Assembly (NCBI RefSeq): GCF_002289565.1
Contig: NZ_NTFY01000019.1
Coordinates: 1-64,000 of the forward strand
Direction: 5' to 3'
DNA: 64,000 nt
Source of the DNA: Rhodopirellula sp. SM50
Lineage (GTDB): Bacteria; Planctomycetota; Planctomycetia; Pirellulales; Pirellulaceae
Each line of letters opens with the position of its first letter. Positions within the stretch are counted from its first letter, which is position 1. The notes beneath the pieces were generated by a model, which was not told where the DNA came from, made no database searches, and worked only from the letters and a program-made list of their open reading frames with translations. The position numbers were made by a program, and so were the translations under genes. Shown piece by piece: positions 53,956 through 64,000 of the stretch.

Positions 53956-55706
53956 CAGACGAACGATTCACCGAACTGTGGACTGACTACCTGGAAGGTG
54001 AGTTGGACGAGCACGGACTAGCCGAGCTGCGAGATCTGTTGGAGGCCGACGAAAGCCGTGTGACGCAGGCCGCTGATTTGTTTCAAACCCATCGGCTGTT
54101 GGGGTTGATTGTGGAGGAGGAGCCGGCCCGGCAGGACGAATTCGTGCGCGAAACGATGGCCAAGTTGCCGAGGAGTCACGACGAGTTTGTCGGCCGTGTG
54201 ATGTCCAATGTCGCTCAGACCAAAACGGCTCGGCAGGAACCATCGCAACAGGAAACGGCGTATCAAGAAACGGCGCGGGACGGACACACGTTTCGCGGCC
54301 GGCGGCGGATGTGGGGCGGGATGTGGGTCGCCGCGGCGGTCTTGTTGCTTGCGGCGTTGTCGTCGGTGATGTTGCCCAAGCGGCAGCGCGAGGGCGGCGA
54401 AGCGGCGGCGACGCGGATCGACGTGCGACTGGCCAACAGCGCGCACGCGACGTTCTTCGGCGAACTATCGCCGCCGGTCGGCACGGTGCTCGCGCCGCAG
54501 CGTGAGTATGTGTTGATGAGCGGTATGGTGGAGGTCGCGTTTCCCGCCGGGGCATCCGCGATTTTGGAAGGCCCCGCGGTGTTCCGCGTCACCAGCCACG
54601 AGAGCTTGGCCTTGGATGTCGGTCGTTGCAGCGTCCATGCCCCCGACGGCGCCGAAGGTTTTCGGATCGACACGCCGGCGACGCGGGTGGTCGATCGCGG
54701 GACACGGTTCGCGGTCACGGTGTCGGAAACCAGCGAGACGGAAGTGCATGTCACCGAGGGGGCGGCGGATGTGTATGAACGCTCCGGCCCGGTCGCGGCT
54801 GAACAAGTGGCTGAACAAGCAGCTGAACGAGTCGCGGAAATGGTCGCCGAGCAACCCGTGCAAACGCGATTGGTTCGCGGGCAAGCGAAAGCGTTTGTCG
54901 CGGCGGGCCGTCTTGCAGCCCAGCCGGTGCCCTTCGATTCCAACGTCTATCGCCATGGTTTGCCCGACCGTGTGATGTCTTACGAGGCGACACAGGCGGT
55001 CGGCGGTGGTGCGGAAATGCTGACCAGCGTGACGGTGCAGCGCGGCGGGCGGGTGATGAAAATTGACGTGGGTGATTTGATCGCGACGCGTTTGACGTGG
55101 TTCAAATCCACCGAGCCGCGGGCGTTTCTGTGCGGTGGTCAGCAGCTGCCCGTTCCGGCGACCGATGTCGTCTTTGATCACAGTTTGGTCACCGGCGTGA
55201 TCAATCCCGACGGCAGCGAGCAACCGCTGGCGAGCGACCCGATCCTGACCGGCGATGCCGGGACGCCGGGTTTCGCCGTCCGTTTCGATTCACCCGTTTT
55301 CAACGGGCCGGGAGCCGACGTGGTATTCTTTGATTTGCAAACGTTCGGCAACCCGATCGACGGAGACGCGTTTCATGTCAGTCCGCTGGTGTTTCGTGAC
55401 GGGCTGAAGTCCCACACGATCCGCCGATACGATTTGACGATGCAATCGCCCGAGGCCCAAGTGTTGGCGAACTTTTACGTCCATCTGTTCGCCCAGCCGG
55501 CAGACTCGGTCGCGCAGTTGCGAACGCTTCAAGCGGTCCAGCAGCGGCAGGCGATGCGGTTTCGCGGCCTGGCCGTGGGAATCGATTTGTCCGATCTGGG
55601 ATACGCACCGAACGAACGCGTCGAGGGACTTTTTTTTCAAGATGCGCTTGATGACAAACACATGGTTGACCCGGTCTTCATCGCCGGCTTACCGGAGCTG
55701 AATTGA
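53952..55706 (+). CDS. FecR-domain membrane protein (probable anti-sigma regulator)
   Basis: 584 residues, overlapping the sigma gene by ATGA. The cytoplasmic N-terminus (FTELWTDYLEGELDEHGLAE) is an anti-sigma-like helical region. One transmembrane segment lies near 118-140 (WGGMWVAAAVLLLAALSSVM). The FecR domain follows: GMVEVAFPAGASAILEGPAV, CSVHAPDGAEGFRIDTPATR, VVDRGTRFAV. A Glu/Ala-rich insert at about 275-298 (AEQVAEQAAERVAEMVAEQP) is repetitive. The last ~250 residues are a beta-rich region, probably a concanavalin-like domain. The family relays a periplasmic signal to the sigma factor. Confidence 0.87.
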   Translation: MTDERFTELWTDYLEGELDEHGLAELRDLLEADESRVTQAADLFQTHRLLGLIVEEEPARQDEFVRETMAKLPRSHDEFVGRVMSNVAQTKTARQEPSQQETAYQETARDGHTFRGRRRMWGGMWVAAAVLLLAALSSVMLPKRQREGGEAAATRIDVRLANSAHATFFGELSPPVGTVLAPQREYVLMSGMVEVAFPAGASAILEGPAVFRVTSHESLALDVGRCSVHAPDGAEGFRIDTPATRVVDRGTRFAVTVSETSETEVHVTEGAADVYERSGPVAAEQVAEQAAERVAEMVAEQPVQTRLVRGQAKAFVAAGRLAAQPVPFDSNVYRHGLPDRVMSYEATQAVGGGAEMLTSVTVQRGGRVMKIDVGDLIATRLTWFKSTEPRAFLCGGQQLPVPATDVVFDHSLVTGVINPDGSEQPLASDPILTGDAGTPGFAVRFDSPVFNGPGADVVFFDLQTFGNPIDGDAFHVSPLVFRDGLKSHTIRRYDLTMQSPEAQVLANFYVHLFAQPADSVAQLRTLQAVQQRQAMRFRGLAVGIDLSDLGYAPNERVEGLFFQDALDDKHMVDPVFIAGLPELN

Positions 55707-55708
55707 AC

Positions 55709-58700
55709 ATGGGAAATGAATCCAAGTGGCGTAAGCTTCTCGCTTGCGATCCCCGCCGGCTTGCCCGGCGAACCTGTTCTTTCGCCGCGCTGTTGCTGTT
55801 GCCATGGCTGCCGACCGCGTCACTGCCGGCCGCCGAAAGCACTCCGCCGGGACGTGATCTGTTCGAGATTCATGTTCGTCCGACGCTGGTGCAGCACTGC
55901 ATCAAATGTCACGGCGAGACCAAACAGGAAGGCGGCTTACGGCTCGATACGTTCGAAAGCCTGCTCGAGGGCGGCGATTCCGGCCCCGCGATCGTCACGG
56001 GCAAGCCGGAGGAGAGCTTGTTGATCGAAGCACTGCGTTATGAATCATTCGAGATGCCGCCGAGTGGCCAGCTGGAAGCGTCTGTCGCCGTCGGAATCGA
56101 ACAATGGATCCGAGCCGATTCGCCTTGGCCGCAAGGCTTGGTGTTGAAGCCGACGCCGAAGATCACCGACCGGGATCGCGATTGGTGGTGCTATCAACCG
56201 ATCGCCGATCCCGACGTGCCGGAAGTGAACGACAACGGTTGGTGTCGCAATGAGATCGACCACTTTGTGTTCCAGCGGCACCGTCTCGAAGGCATCGAGC
56301 CGGCGGCGGAATCCGAATCCGGAAAACTCGCCCGACGGGTTCACTTTGCCGTGACGGGATTGCCGCCCAACGGTCAATCTGCCGGCACGCTCGCGACCGG
56401 CGAGGGTTGGTACGAAGCACTCGTCGATCAACTGCTTGACGATCCGGCCTACGGCGAGAACCAGGCGCGGTATTGGTTGGACCTGGTGCGCTACGCCGAC
56501 TCGGACGGTTACAACGCCGATCACGGGCGTCCCGAGGCGTACCACTACCGCGATTATGTGATTCGCTCGTTCAACGAAGACAAACCGTATGATCGCTTTG
56601 TGCTCGAACAACTCGCCGGCGATGAAGTCGATCCCGGCAACCGAGATGCGTTGATCGGCACGATGTATCTGCGTCATTGGATCTACGAATGGAACCAACG
56701 CGACGTGGAAGGCCAATGGCAACAGATTCTCAGCGACGTCACCGAGACGACGGCCGATGTCTTCCTCGCCCAGGGATTGAAGTGCGCCCGTTGTCACGAC
56801 CACAAGTTCGATCCGTTGCTGCAGAAAGATTACTACGCGATGAAGGCGTTCTTCGCGCCGCTGCAGCCGCGTGAGGATCAGCCGATCGCGGACGTGGAAA
56901 CTCGCACCCGACATTTGCAACAACAGCAAACTTGGGAAGCGGCGACGGAGGAGATTCGTAAGCGGTTGCACGAAATCGAAACGCCGGTGTTGCTGGACCA
57001 TGCCACGCGCGAAGGATTTGACAAGTTCACCAAAGAGATTCGGGCGATGATTTCCAGTCGTCGTGGTGACCGCAGTCCGTACGAACATCAAATCGCGTCG
57101 CTGGCGTCGAATCAATTTGACGTGCATCCGGACAAGCTGGCGGAGTGGTTAGACGAAGAAACCGAAGCCGAACGCCAGCGGTTGCGCAAGGCGCTGGCCG
57201 AGTTCGATCACTTGAAACCGGAACCGTTGCCCACGCTGAAATTTGTCGCCAGCGATGTGGGGCCGGTCGCGCCGCCGACCACGATCCCCGACTCCGCCGA
57301 TTCATCGCCGATTCCGCCGGGCTATCCGGTGATTCTGGACGACAAGCCGGCCGAGATTCAGCCTCCGCCGCCGGCATTGCAATCGACCGGGCGCCGGACG
57401 GCGCTGGCCCGCTGGATCACCGATCCCGACAATCCACTGACCGCGCGGGTGATCGTCAACCGCGTTTGGCAACAACATTTCGGACGCGGCCTGGTGGAAA
57501 CGACCAGCGACTTCGGACGTCTGGGAACGCCGCCGTCCCATCCCGAGTTGCTCGACTGGCTGGCCCGACGGTTCGTGCAGGACGGCTGGAGCCTGAAGAA
57601 ACTGCATCGTTTGATTCTGACGTCGGCCACCTATCGTCAATCGTCCGAACGGCCGATGGACGAGCAACTGGCAAAGCTCGATCCACAGAACGTGCTTCTG
57701 TGGCGAATGAATCCACGACGGTTGTCCGGTGAAGAGATTTATGATGCCGTGCTGGTGGCCAGCGGGAAATTGGCGAAAGAAAAACGTGCGGTCTACAAAA
57801 CGGTCAAACGCAACAAGTTGGATCCGTTATTGGCGGTGTTCGATTTTCCCGATCGTGTGGAGAGTCAGTGCAAACGGCATCGCACGACCACGTCGCCCCA
57901 AGCTTTGTTGATGATGAATGATTCGTGGTTGCACGACCGGGCGAACGACCTGGCCAGTGAGATGGCGTCGGCCAGTCTTGATTCGCTGGTCCATAGCGTC
58001 TACCAACGGATTTATTTCCGCCAACCCGGTGAAGGCGAAGTTCAACAAGCCGAGCGGTTCGTCGACTCCTACGAATCGATCTCGCCAGAACCCGCCGCGC
58101 CGAAGCAGCTGACGGCGTTTCCCGACGGGCGGTCGGCGATCGCATTGAAATCGGAACCGCCGACGGAGATCCAGGTCCCGGCGGTCAAGACGCTACAAAC
58201 CGCGTCCGACAACGGTGACTTTACGATCGAAGCGACGGTGATGTTGCATTCGCTGTATCCCGATGCATCGGTTCGAACGATCGTCGCCAACTGGTCGGGC
58301 GACCAATCAAAGCGGGGCTGGTCGCTCGGTGTGACGTCCACCAAGAGTGCATTCCAGCCTCGCAATCTGATCCTGCAACTGGTGGGTTCACGCGAGGATC
58401 CGCAAGGTAAACCGGAATACGAAGTCGTCGCTTCCGATCTGCGGCTGGAACTGAACCGTCCGTATTACCTTGCTGTGTCGATCGATCTGGACGACGCGTC
58501 GAAGAACGGCATCACGTTCTACTTGCAGGATTTGTCAACGCCTGATGCGAAGCCACAGGTTGCCAGCGTGGCCCATCGTGCCCGCTGGAATGTGCAAGCC
58601 GATCGGCCGATCGAAATCGGTGGCCGTGCGAATCGTCATCGCTGGGATGGGTTGATCCAGAATGTCCGTCTGCATCAAGCCGCATTCAGCGGTGACGACG

Positions 58701-58915
58701 TGGTGCAACCATTGACCAAGGATCGTTCCAACGCCCATCTGGTGTTTGATATTCAGTTCGCCGAAGCGGACCGGTTGGGCCGGGATCTGTCCGGCAACGA
58801 CCTGCATGCGGTGATCAAATCGGGTGAAGCCACGACGGCATCGCCCCGCCAGCGCGCCCGGGTGGCGCTGCTGCACGCGCTCTTATGTTCCAACGAGATG
58901 ATCTATGTCGATTGA
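55709..58915 (+). CDS. PSCyt1/DUF1549/DUF1553 protein with LamG-like insert
   Basis: 1068 residues from ATG 55709, just after the FecR stop (a TTG at 55703 overlaps it). The signal region is [20 protein letters not shown]. Domains: PSCyt1-like with [20 protein letters not shown] (CXXCH); DUF1549 (about 175-390) with the second CXXCH ([20 protein letters not shown]); a coiled helical region; DUF1553 (about 555-800; [45 protein letters not shown]); then a LamG/concanavalin-like domain (about 830-1040, [11 protein letters not shown]). Probably a periplasmic haem protein of unknown reaction. It overlaps the DUF1501 gene by 11 bp. Confidence 0.88.
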   Translation: MGNESKWRKLLACDPRRLARRTCSFAALLLLPWLPTASLPAAESTPPGRDLFEIHVRPTLVQHCIKCHGETKQEGGLRLDTFESLLEGGDSGPAIVTGKPEESLLIEALRYESFEMPPSGQLEASVAVGIEQWIRADSPWPQGLVLKPTPKITDRDRDWWCYQPIADPDVPEVNDNGWCRNEIDHFVFQRHRLEGIEPAAESESGKLARRVHFAVTGLPPNGQSAGTLATGEGWYEALVDQLLDDPAYGENQARYWLDLVRYADSDGYNADHGRPEAYHYRDYVIRSFNEDKPYDRFVLEQLAGDEVDPGNRDALIGTMYLRHWIYEWNQRDVEGQWQQILSDVTETTADVFLAQGLKCARCHDHKFDPLLQKDYYAMKAFFAPLQPREDQPIADVETRTRHLQQQQTWEAATEEIRKRLHEIETPVLLDHATREGFDKFTKEIRAMISSRRGDRSPYEHQIASLASNQFDVHPDKLAEWLDEETEAERQRLRKALAEFDHLKPEPLPTLKFVASDVGPVAPPTTIPDSADSSPIPPGYPVILDDKPAEIQPPPPALQSTGRRTALARWITDPDNPLTARVIVNRVWQQHFGRGLVETTSDFGRLGTPPSHPELLDWLARRFVQDGWSLKKLHRLILTSATYRQSSERPMDEQLAKLDPQNVLLWRMNPRRLSGEEIYDAVLVASGKLAKEKRAVYKTVKRNKLDPLLAVFDFPDRVESQCKRHRTTTSPQALLMMNDSWLHDRANDLASEMASASLDSLVHSVYQRIYFRQPGEGEVQQAERFVDSYESISPEPAAPKQLTAFPDGRSAIALKSEPPTEIQVPAVKTLQTASDNGDFTIEATVMLHSLYPDASVRTIVANWSGDQSKRGWSLGVTSTKSAFQPRNLILQLVGSREDPQGKPEYEVVASDLRLELNRPYYLAVSIDLDDASKNGITFYLQDLSTPDAKPQVASVAHRARWNVQADRPIEIGGRANRHRWDGLIQNVRLHQAAFSGDDVVQPLTKDRSNAHLVFDIQFAEADRLGRDLSGNDLHAVIKSGEATTASPRQRARVALLHALLCSNEMIYVD

Positions 58916-60341
58916 TAAAACGAATCGCCAAAGCCTGTCGCGCCGTCAGATGTTGCTGCAAAGCGGCAGTGGGTTTGGGGCGATGGCATTGGCAGGGATA
59001 CTGAACCAAGACAGCGCGAGGGCCGCCACCGCGTCGGCTCCGTCGCCTTTGGCCGCGAAGATGACACACCATCCGGCGAAAGCCAAGAGTGTGATCTTTC
59101 TGTTCATGGACGGCGGTCCGAGTCATCTGGACACGTTTGATCCCAAGCCGGCATTGGAAAAGTTGGCCGGCAAGCCGATTCCCGAAAGCTTTGGCCGGGT
59201 GATCACCGCGATGGGCGAATACGACTCGCCGATCCTGCCGTCGGCGCGGAAATGGAAACAGCACGGCGAAGGCGGATTGTGGATTTCCGACTGGCTGCCG
59301 CACACCGCTGAAATGGCCGACGAGTTGGCCGTGATCCGTTCCTGCTGGACCAACGGAATCAATCACTCCGGCGGCATTTGTCAAATGAACACGGGCAGCC
59401 AGTTCGCCGGCCGGCCGTCTTTGGGCAGTTGGGTGACGTACGGGCTGGGATCGGAAAACGAAAACCTTCCCGCCTTCGTCGTGATGCAGGAAGGCAAGGG
59501 CCGCGTGATCAACGGGGCGCGCAACTGGGGCGCGGGATTCATGCCGGCGGTCTATCAAGGCACGACGATGCAGAAGGAAGGGCCGCCGTTTGCAAACATC
59601 CATCCGCCCAAACATGTCGCGTCTGATCAGCAGCGCCGGGAGCTCGATTTTCTGTCGCAGCTGAACCAACGCCACGCCGCCACACGACAGGACAACACGG
59701 ATTTGGAAGCTCGGATTCGCAGCTTCGAGCTCGCGTTCCAAATGCAATCGCACGCGCCCGAAGCCGTCGATCTGTCACAGGAATCCGCCGACACGCATCG
59801 TTTGTATGGCCTCGACGACGAAGCGACCGCGCCGTACGGTCGCAATCTGTTGATGGCCCGTCGGCTCGTCGAACGTGGCGTCCGCTTCGTGCAGTGTTAC
59901 CACGGGGCGGGCAGTAAGTGGGACGCGCACGACAACATCGAAGCCAACCACAGCAAAATGTGTCGTGGCATGGACCTGCCGGTCGCCGGTTTGTTGAAGG
60001 ATTTGAAACGACGGGGTTTGTTGGAGCAGACACTGGTGGTCTGGGGCGGCGAATTCGGCCGCACACCGATGAGTGAAAAAGGCGACGGTCGCGATCACAA
60101 TCCGACCGGATTCACGATGTGGATGGCCGGTGGCGGCGTGCGATCGGGACAGGCCTACGGGACGACCGACGAAGTCGGCTTGCACGCGGTGGAAGATCGC
60201 CTGCACGTCCACGATGTGCATTCGACGATCCTGCACCTGATGGGCGTCGATCATCGCAAACTGGTTTACGTTCACAAGGGACGCCCCGAACGGATCGACC
60301 AGAACGAAGGGCGTGCCTATACGGAGATCGCGGCGTCATGA
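58905..60341 (+). CDS. DUF1501 protein with Tat-type signal
   Basis: 478 residues. The ATG overlaps the end of the DUF1549/1553 gene by 11 bp. SLSRRQMLLQSGSGFGAMAL is a twin-arginine leader. VIFLFMDGGPSHLDTFDPKP is the DUF1501 metal motif, with QCYHGAGSKWDAHDNIEAN and VVWGGEFGRTPMSEKGDGRD later. It shares superfamily ancestry with sulfatases. It partners the flanking PSCyt/DUF1549 proteins and is the second DUF1501 copy in the window. Confidence 0.9.
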   Translation: MSIDKTNRQSLSRRQMLLQSGSGFGAMALAGILNQDSARAATASAPSPLAAKMTHHPAKAKSVIFLFMDGGPSHLDTFDPKPALEKLAGKPIPESFGRVITAMGEYDSPILPSARKWKQHGEGGLWISDWLPHTAEMADELAVIRSCWTNGINHSGGICQMNTGSQFAGRPSLGSWVTYGLGSENENLPAFVVMQEGKGRVINGARNWGAGFMPAVYQGTTMQKEGPPFANIHPPKHVASDQQRRELDFLSQLNQRHAATRQDNTDLEARIRSFELAFQMQSHAPEAVDLSQESADTHRLYGLDDEATAPYGRNLLMARRLVERGVRFVQCYHGAGSKWDAHDNIEANHSKMCRGMDLPVAGLLKDLKRRGLLEQTLVVWGGEFGRTPMSEKGDGRDHNPTGFTMWMAGGGVRSGQAYGTTDEVGLHAVEDRLHVHDVHSTILHLMGVDHRKLVYVHKGRPERIDQNEGRAYTEIAAS

Positions 60342-63300
60342 GATTCAGTCACATTTGCTTTTTCTGTCTGTCGATGCTCGTCGGCGGCAGTGCATCAATT
60401 GCCCAGGACACCGCAACCTCCGCCGCGGCTGTGGGAGAGCAATCTGCGTCTGGGGAGCCTGCGTCTGGGGAGCCTGCGTCTGGGGAGCCCGCGTCTGGGG
60501 AGCCTGTGCGCTGGGACTTTGGCGACGACGATGCCATTGCCCCGACGGTTCAAGGCAACGTTCAGCTCAAACTGCCCGGGCCACGTCCGCCGGAATTTCC
60601 CGACTTTGCCGGCAACAACACCGCCGTCCGTTTCGGCGGCGGGCACTTGGTCATCGCCGACACCGGGCCGGAAAGCCAATTCGATTTCACCAACGGTGAT
60701 GCCGTCACACTGGAGGGTTGGGTGAATCCGATCGGCATCCGGCCCGGAGACTTGTGGTACGTGATCGGCAAGGGACGAACCGGTTTGCCGGGCTTTGCCC
60801 GCGACAACCAGAACTGGTCTCTGCGCGTGACCGGGGACAAGGGCGAGGCACGCGTCAATTTTTTGTTTGCGACCAAGCCGACCGGCGGCGACCAGCATTG
60901 GCATCGCTGGACGTCAAAACTGGGGTTTCCGCTGAACACCGGCTGGCATCACATCGCGATTCGCTACCGTTTCGGTGACCCCGAATCGATTCGCGGGTTT
61001 ATCAACGGCCAGCCGACCGACGGGACATGGGACATGGGCGGGGCGACGAGCCAGCCGCCGGTCGTCGATGAGGACGAGGTACGCATCGGTAGCCGGTTCA
61101 AGGGCCTGATCGATGCCGTGGCCATCCATCGTGAAGCGCTGGACGACGAAACGATCGCCGCAAACTTTCGCCGTGTCGGAGGACCGCGCGTCGTCAAGTT
61201 GCAGCCCGAAATCATGCCCGAGTTGGAAGGAGTTCCCGAGGGCCGTGTGTTGATGCAGCTTTGCAGCGGCTACCCGACCCATGATCGCTGGCTGTATGAC
61301 GGCGAAACGGCACCGACCGAATCGGCGCGTTGGCTGGGCGACGAATTCTTGCTTCCGCGAATCCCACTGCAGTTCGATGATTGGGGCATCCGCACCGGCT
61401 GGAACGCGCCGGTGTTGTTGCGGATGGCCGCCGATGTCGAGTTGCCGGTCGGAGCCCATCGGTTCCTAATGCGCGGCCGCGGGCTGGGACGGTTGTGGGT
61501 CGACGGCCAGTTGGTGTCGCGAACCGAGGCCCACTCCAAGGCGCCGCCCAACGGCGAAGAACCGATGACGCCGCTTGCCGAGCCGCCGCTTCCCGGCGTG
61601 CGGGTGCATGGGTATCGGCAACAGGAAATCATCGCCGAAGCGACGATCAAGCCCGAGGATGGCGGAGCGACGCGTCGTGTCCGTGTGGTGTTGGAGTTGT
61701 TGGTCGGCGGCAGCAGTCGTCGTACCGAGACCGGCGAAGTTTGTGTGGCGGTGTTGACCGACGACGGCAAGTCCTACGACGTGTTGGGAGCAGGGGCGCG
61801 ACGTCTGCCGTTGACCGATGCCGCTGTCGAGCCGGCACTCGATCGCATTGAAGATTCCCTTGCAGAACTGGACGACCAGCGGCGTCGCGCCGCGGCGGAG
61901 TCACAAGATTCGTTTTGGCGTCGTCGTCACCAGATCGCACGGCAATGGGCGGAGAAACATCCGGCACCGACGATTCCCGCGTCCGGCGGTCATCCCGTCG
62001 ACGCGTTTGTCGCGCAGAAGATCGAACATGCACTCGCCCAGTCGGCCGACGACGACGATCGCCAAGCCGAACATTTCCACGGCAAGGTTCTGCCGTTGTT
62101 GCGCGAGCAATGTTTCCGCTGTCACGGCGAAAAGACGAAAGGCGGTTTGAAGCTGGACTCGCGCGCCGCGGCGCTTCAAGGCGGTGAATCGGAAACTCCC
62201 GCGGTGGTTCCCGGCGATTTGGAAGCCAGCGAGTTGATTGCGCAGATCCGCAGCGGGGCGATGCCGCCGACCGATGAGGGATTGTCGACCGAACAGATTG
62301 AATTGTTGGAGCAATGGGTCCGCGAGGGAGCGGTCTGGCCGGCGCCGCCACTGGCAGCCGATCAGGTTGCTTTGGCTCCGGTTGTCGGCGACGAAGCGTT
62401 TTTGCGACGGATCTATCTGGACACGGTGGGCGTGCCGCCGAGTGCCGACGAAGCCAGGGCGTTTCTCGACGATCAACGCGGCGACAAACGGCAACGTCTG
62501 GTCGACGAACTGCTGGCGGACGATCGTTTCGCCGATCACTGGATCAGTTTCTGGCAAGATTTATTAGCGGAGAATCCATCGCTGCTCAATGCGTCGCTGA
62601 ACAGCACGGGGCCGTTTCGCTGGTACCTGTATGATTCCTTGCGGGACAACAAGCCGCTCGATCGTATGCTGACGGAATTGATGTTGTTGCGTGGTGGTGC
62701 GTCCGAAGGCGGCAGCGCCGGGTTCGGAGTTGCGGCGGAGAATGACTCGCCGATGGCGGCCAAGGGGCACATCATCGCCTCGGCTTTCTTGGCCATCGAA
62801 CTGCAATGCGCCCGCTGTCACGATTCGCCCTATCACAGCACGACGCAGCACGACCTCTATTCGCTGGCCGCGATGATGGCTCGCAAGTCCGTCAAGGTTC
62901 CCGCGACCAGTCGCGTGCCATCCGGGTTCTTTGAAAACCAACAGAATCGCGAATCGCTGATTCAGGTGACGCTTGCGGCGGACGAATCGGTCTCGCCGCG
63001 ATGGCCGTTCGCCGAGCAAACCGGTGCGGTCGACGGCGCACAGATTGACGCGTTGATGATGAAGCCGACCGACACCCGCGAGCGGCTCGCCACGCTAGTC
63101 ACTGCGCCCCAAAACACACGGTTCGCCCGCGTCATCGTCAACCGCGTCTGGAAGCAGTTGATCGGAGCCGGGATCGTGGAACCGGTGCACGATTGGGAAG
63201 GCCGCGGCGCCAGCCATCCGCAACTGCTCGATTGGCTCGCGCACGAACTTGTTGCCAACGATTACGACCTGCGCCACATCGTCGGCCAGATCGTGACGTC

Positions 63301-64000
63301 GAAACTGTATCAGCGTGCGGCGATCGGGACGAATCTTCAGGCGTCGTCGGAGTTGCGTTTTTTCAACGCACCGGAGCGTCGTCGGTTGACCGCCGAGCAA
63401 GTCGTCGATTCGCTGCACTCTGCCACGGGCAATGCGATCGATGTCGAAGAGCTGACCTTTGTGCATGACGGGCGGCGTCCGCTGAGTAATCGTCAAACGC
63501 TGGGACGCCCCAGCCGCGCGTGGATGTTTGGTGATATCAAGAACGAACGTGACCGGCCGAGTTTGTCGTTACCCAAGGCGAGGGCGGTCCTTGATGTGCT
63601 GGAAGCGTTCGGCTGGACGGGTGCGCGGCAGATGCCGATCGTCGAGCGGGAGTCCGACCCGAACGTATTGCAGCCCGGCATCCTGGCCAACGGCACGTTG
63701 TCCATGACGCTCACACGGGCTTCGCAACAGAGCCAATTGGCCGAGCTTGCGATCGACGCCGCCAACGCCGAATCACTGGTCGAAACGTTGTTCCTGCGTC
63801 TGCTGTGTCGTTTGCCGAATCCGGAGGAACGCGAAACGTTTACCGCTGCACTGGCCGACGGCTTTGACAAACGTCTGCTCCCCGACTCACAGATCACAGC
63901 GCCCGAATCGCCCGAGCCGTTGCCGCTGGTGACGTGGTTCAATCATCTGCGCCCGAGGGCCAACGAGATTCAAGTGGAACTGGAGCGTCGCGTCGCGGCC
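60338..64000 (+). CDS. LamG/PSCyt1/DUF1549/DUF1553 protein, partial at right edge
   Basis: At least 1221 residues; the frame is open to the last base, so the 3' end is missing. The ATG overlaps the DUF1501 stop (ATGA). Signal peptide MRFSHICFFCLSMLVGGSAS. A four-copy ASGEP tandem lies at residues 37-56. A LamG-like domain follows (about 75-280; AVTLEGWVNPIGIRPGDLWY), then a beta-rich region, then PSCyt1 (about 585-670; LREQCFRCHGEKTKGGLKLD, CXXCH), DUF1549 with CARCHDSPYHSTTQHDLYSL (CXXCH) and DUF1553 ([36 protein letters not shown]). The domain order differs from the gene at 55709, where LamG is C-terminal. Same operon. Confidence 0.88.
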   Translation, partial: MRFSHICFFCLSMLVGGSASIAQDTATSAAAVGEQSASGEPASGEPASGEPASGEPVRWDFGDDDAIAPTVQGNVQLKLPGPRPPEFPDFAGNNTAVRFGGGHLVIADTGPESQFDFTNGDAVTLEGWVNPIGIRPGDLWYVIGKGRTGLPGFARDNQNWSLRVTGDKGEARVNFLFATKPTGGDQHWHRWTSKLGFPLNTGWHHIAIRYRFGDPESIRGFINGQPTDGTWDMGGATSQPPVVDEDEVRIGSRFKGLIDAVAIHREALDDETIAANFRRVGGPRVVKLQPEIMPELEGVPEGRVLMQLCSGYPTHDRWLYDGETAPTESARWLGDEFLLPRIPLQFDDWGIRTGWNAPVLLRMAADVELPVGAHRFLMRGRGLGRLWVDGQLVSRTEAHSKAPPNGEEPMTPLAEPPLPGVRVHGYRQQEIIAEATIKPEDGGATRRVRVVLELLVGGSSRRTETGEVCVAVLTDDGKSYDVLGAGARRLPLTDAAVEPALDRIEDSLAELDDQRRRAAAESQDSFWRRRHQIARQWAEKHPAPTIPASGGHPVDAFVAQKIEHALAQSADDDDRQAEHFHGKVLPLLREQCFRCHGEKTKGGLKLDSRAAALQGGESETPAVVPGDLEASELIAQIRSGAMPPTDEGLSTEQIELLEQWVREGAVWPAPPLAADQVALAPVVGDEAFLRRIYLDTVGVPPSADEARAFLDDQRGDKRQRLVDELLADDRFADHWISFWQDLLAENPSLLNASLNSTGPFRWYLYDSLRDNKPLDRMLTELMLLRGGASEGGSAGFGVAAENDSPMAAKGHIIASAFLAIELQCARCHDSPYHSTTQHDLYSLAAMMARKSVKVPATSRVPSGFFENQQNRESLIQVTLAADESVSPRWPFAEQTGAVDGAQIDALMMKPTDTRERLATLVTAPQNTRFARVIVNRVWKQLIGAGIVEPVHDWEGRGASHPQLLDWLAHELVANDYDLRHIVGQIVTSKLYQRAAIGTNLQASSELRFFNAPERRRLTAEQVVDSLHSATGNAIDVEELTFVHDGRRPLSNRQTLGRPSRAWMFGDIKNERDRPSLSLPKARAVLDVLEAFGWTGARQMPIVERESDPNVLQPGILANGTLSMTLTRASQQSQLAELAIDAANAESLVETLFLRLLCRLPNPEERETFTAALADGFDKRLLPDSQITAPESPEPLPLVTWFNHLRPRANEIQVELERRVAA
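60446..60505 (+). repeat. 15-bp in-frame tandem repeat
   Basis: GCGTCTGGGGAGCCT occurs four times head-to-tail (the third copy has CCC at its end). It encodes ASGEP units just after the signal peptide of the last gene. Length variation would keep the frame. Confidence 0.95.

Overview
The window comes from a planctomycete, most likely a member of the Pirellulaceae (Rhodopirellula-like). The evidence is the gene content: secreted sulfatases, PSCyt/DUF1549/DUF1553 proteins paired with DUF1501 proteins, a giant PVC-type dehydrogenase with a haem motif and ThuA domain, DUF1080, a Ser/Thr kinase with WD40 repeats, and an ECF sigma/FecR operon. DNA is GC-rich, genes are long, and the gaps carry many dispersed palindromic repeats. 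No tRNA, rRNA, CRISPR array, transposase or phage gene was seen.

Layout. 0.2-3 kb: sulfatase (-) diverging from a SASA-type carbohydrate esterase (+). 3.1-10.2 kb: BlaI repressor with two operator palindromes, M56 (BlaR1-like) metallopeptidase joined to a four-repeat secreted-type domain, then a DUF1549/DUF1553 and DUF1501 pair. 10.8-16.9 kb: haem/ThuA dehydrogenase, small c-type cytochrome and a second sulfatase. 17.3-19.7 kb: PDZ protein (-), a 14-bp minisatellite, and a hypothetical protein. 20.3-28.7 kb: a peptidase cluster holding a basic-tailed S8 subtilase, a small I9-propeptide-like protein, a frameshifted lipoprotein, a fusion of an S8 subtilase with a HEXXH metallopeptidase, and a basic-tailed metallo-beta-lactamase-fold (MBL) hydrolase. 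28.8-36.6 kb: a pyruvyltransferase-like protein, a Cys-rich secreted protein, a three-gene sugar operon (KGPDC/HPS-like aldolase, dehydrogenase, epimerase), DUF1080 and a GH71/99-like hydrolase. 36.9-53.0 kb: kinase-WD40 protein, Cys-rich secreted protein, a start-less gene fragment, P-type ATPase, a CheB-CheR-PAS-LOV hybrid histidine kinase, DHH phosphoesterase and ankyrin protein. 53.4-64 kb: a tightly overlapping operon of ECF sigma, FecR, DUF1549/1553, DUF1501 and LamG/DUF1549/1553; the last gene runs off the right edge.

How the parts fit. Sulfatases, esterase, DUF1080 and the GH-like protein fit degradation of sulfated and acetylated polysaccharides. The DUF1549/DUF1501 pairs sit behind two regulatory modules (BlaI/M56 and ECF/FecR), suggesting signal-controlled expression.

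The best candidate for an undescribed system is 20.3-28.7 kb. Its two-protease fusion has no signal peptide and lies 9 bp upstream of an MBL hydrolase; an independent subtilase and an apparent free-standing propeptide lie just upstream. All functions are inferred from sequence motifs read by eye; no database search was run.
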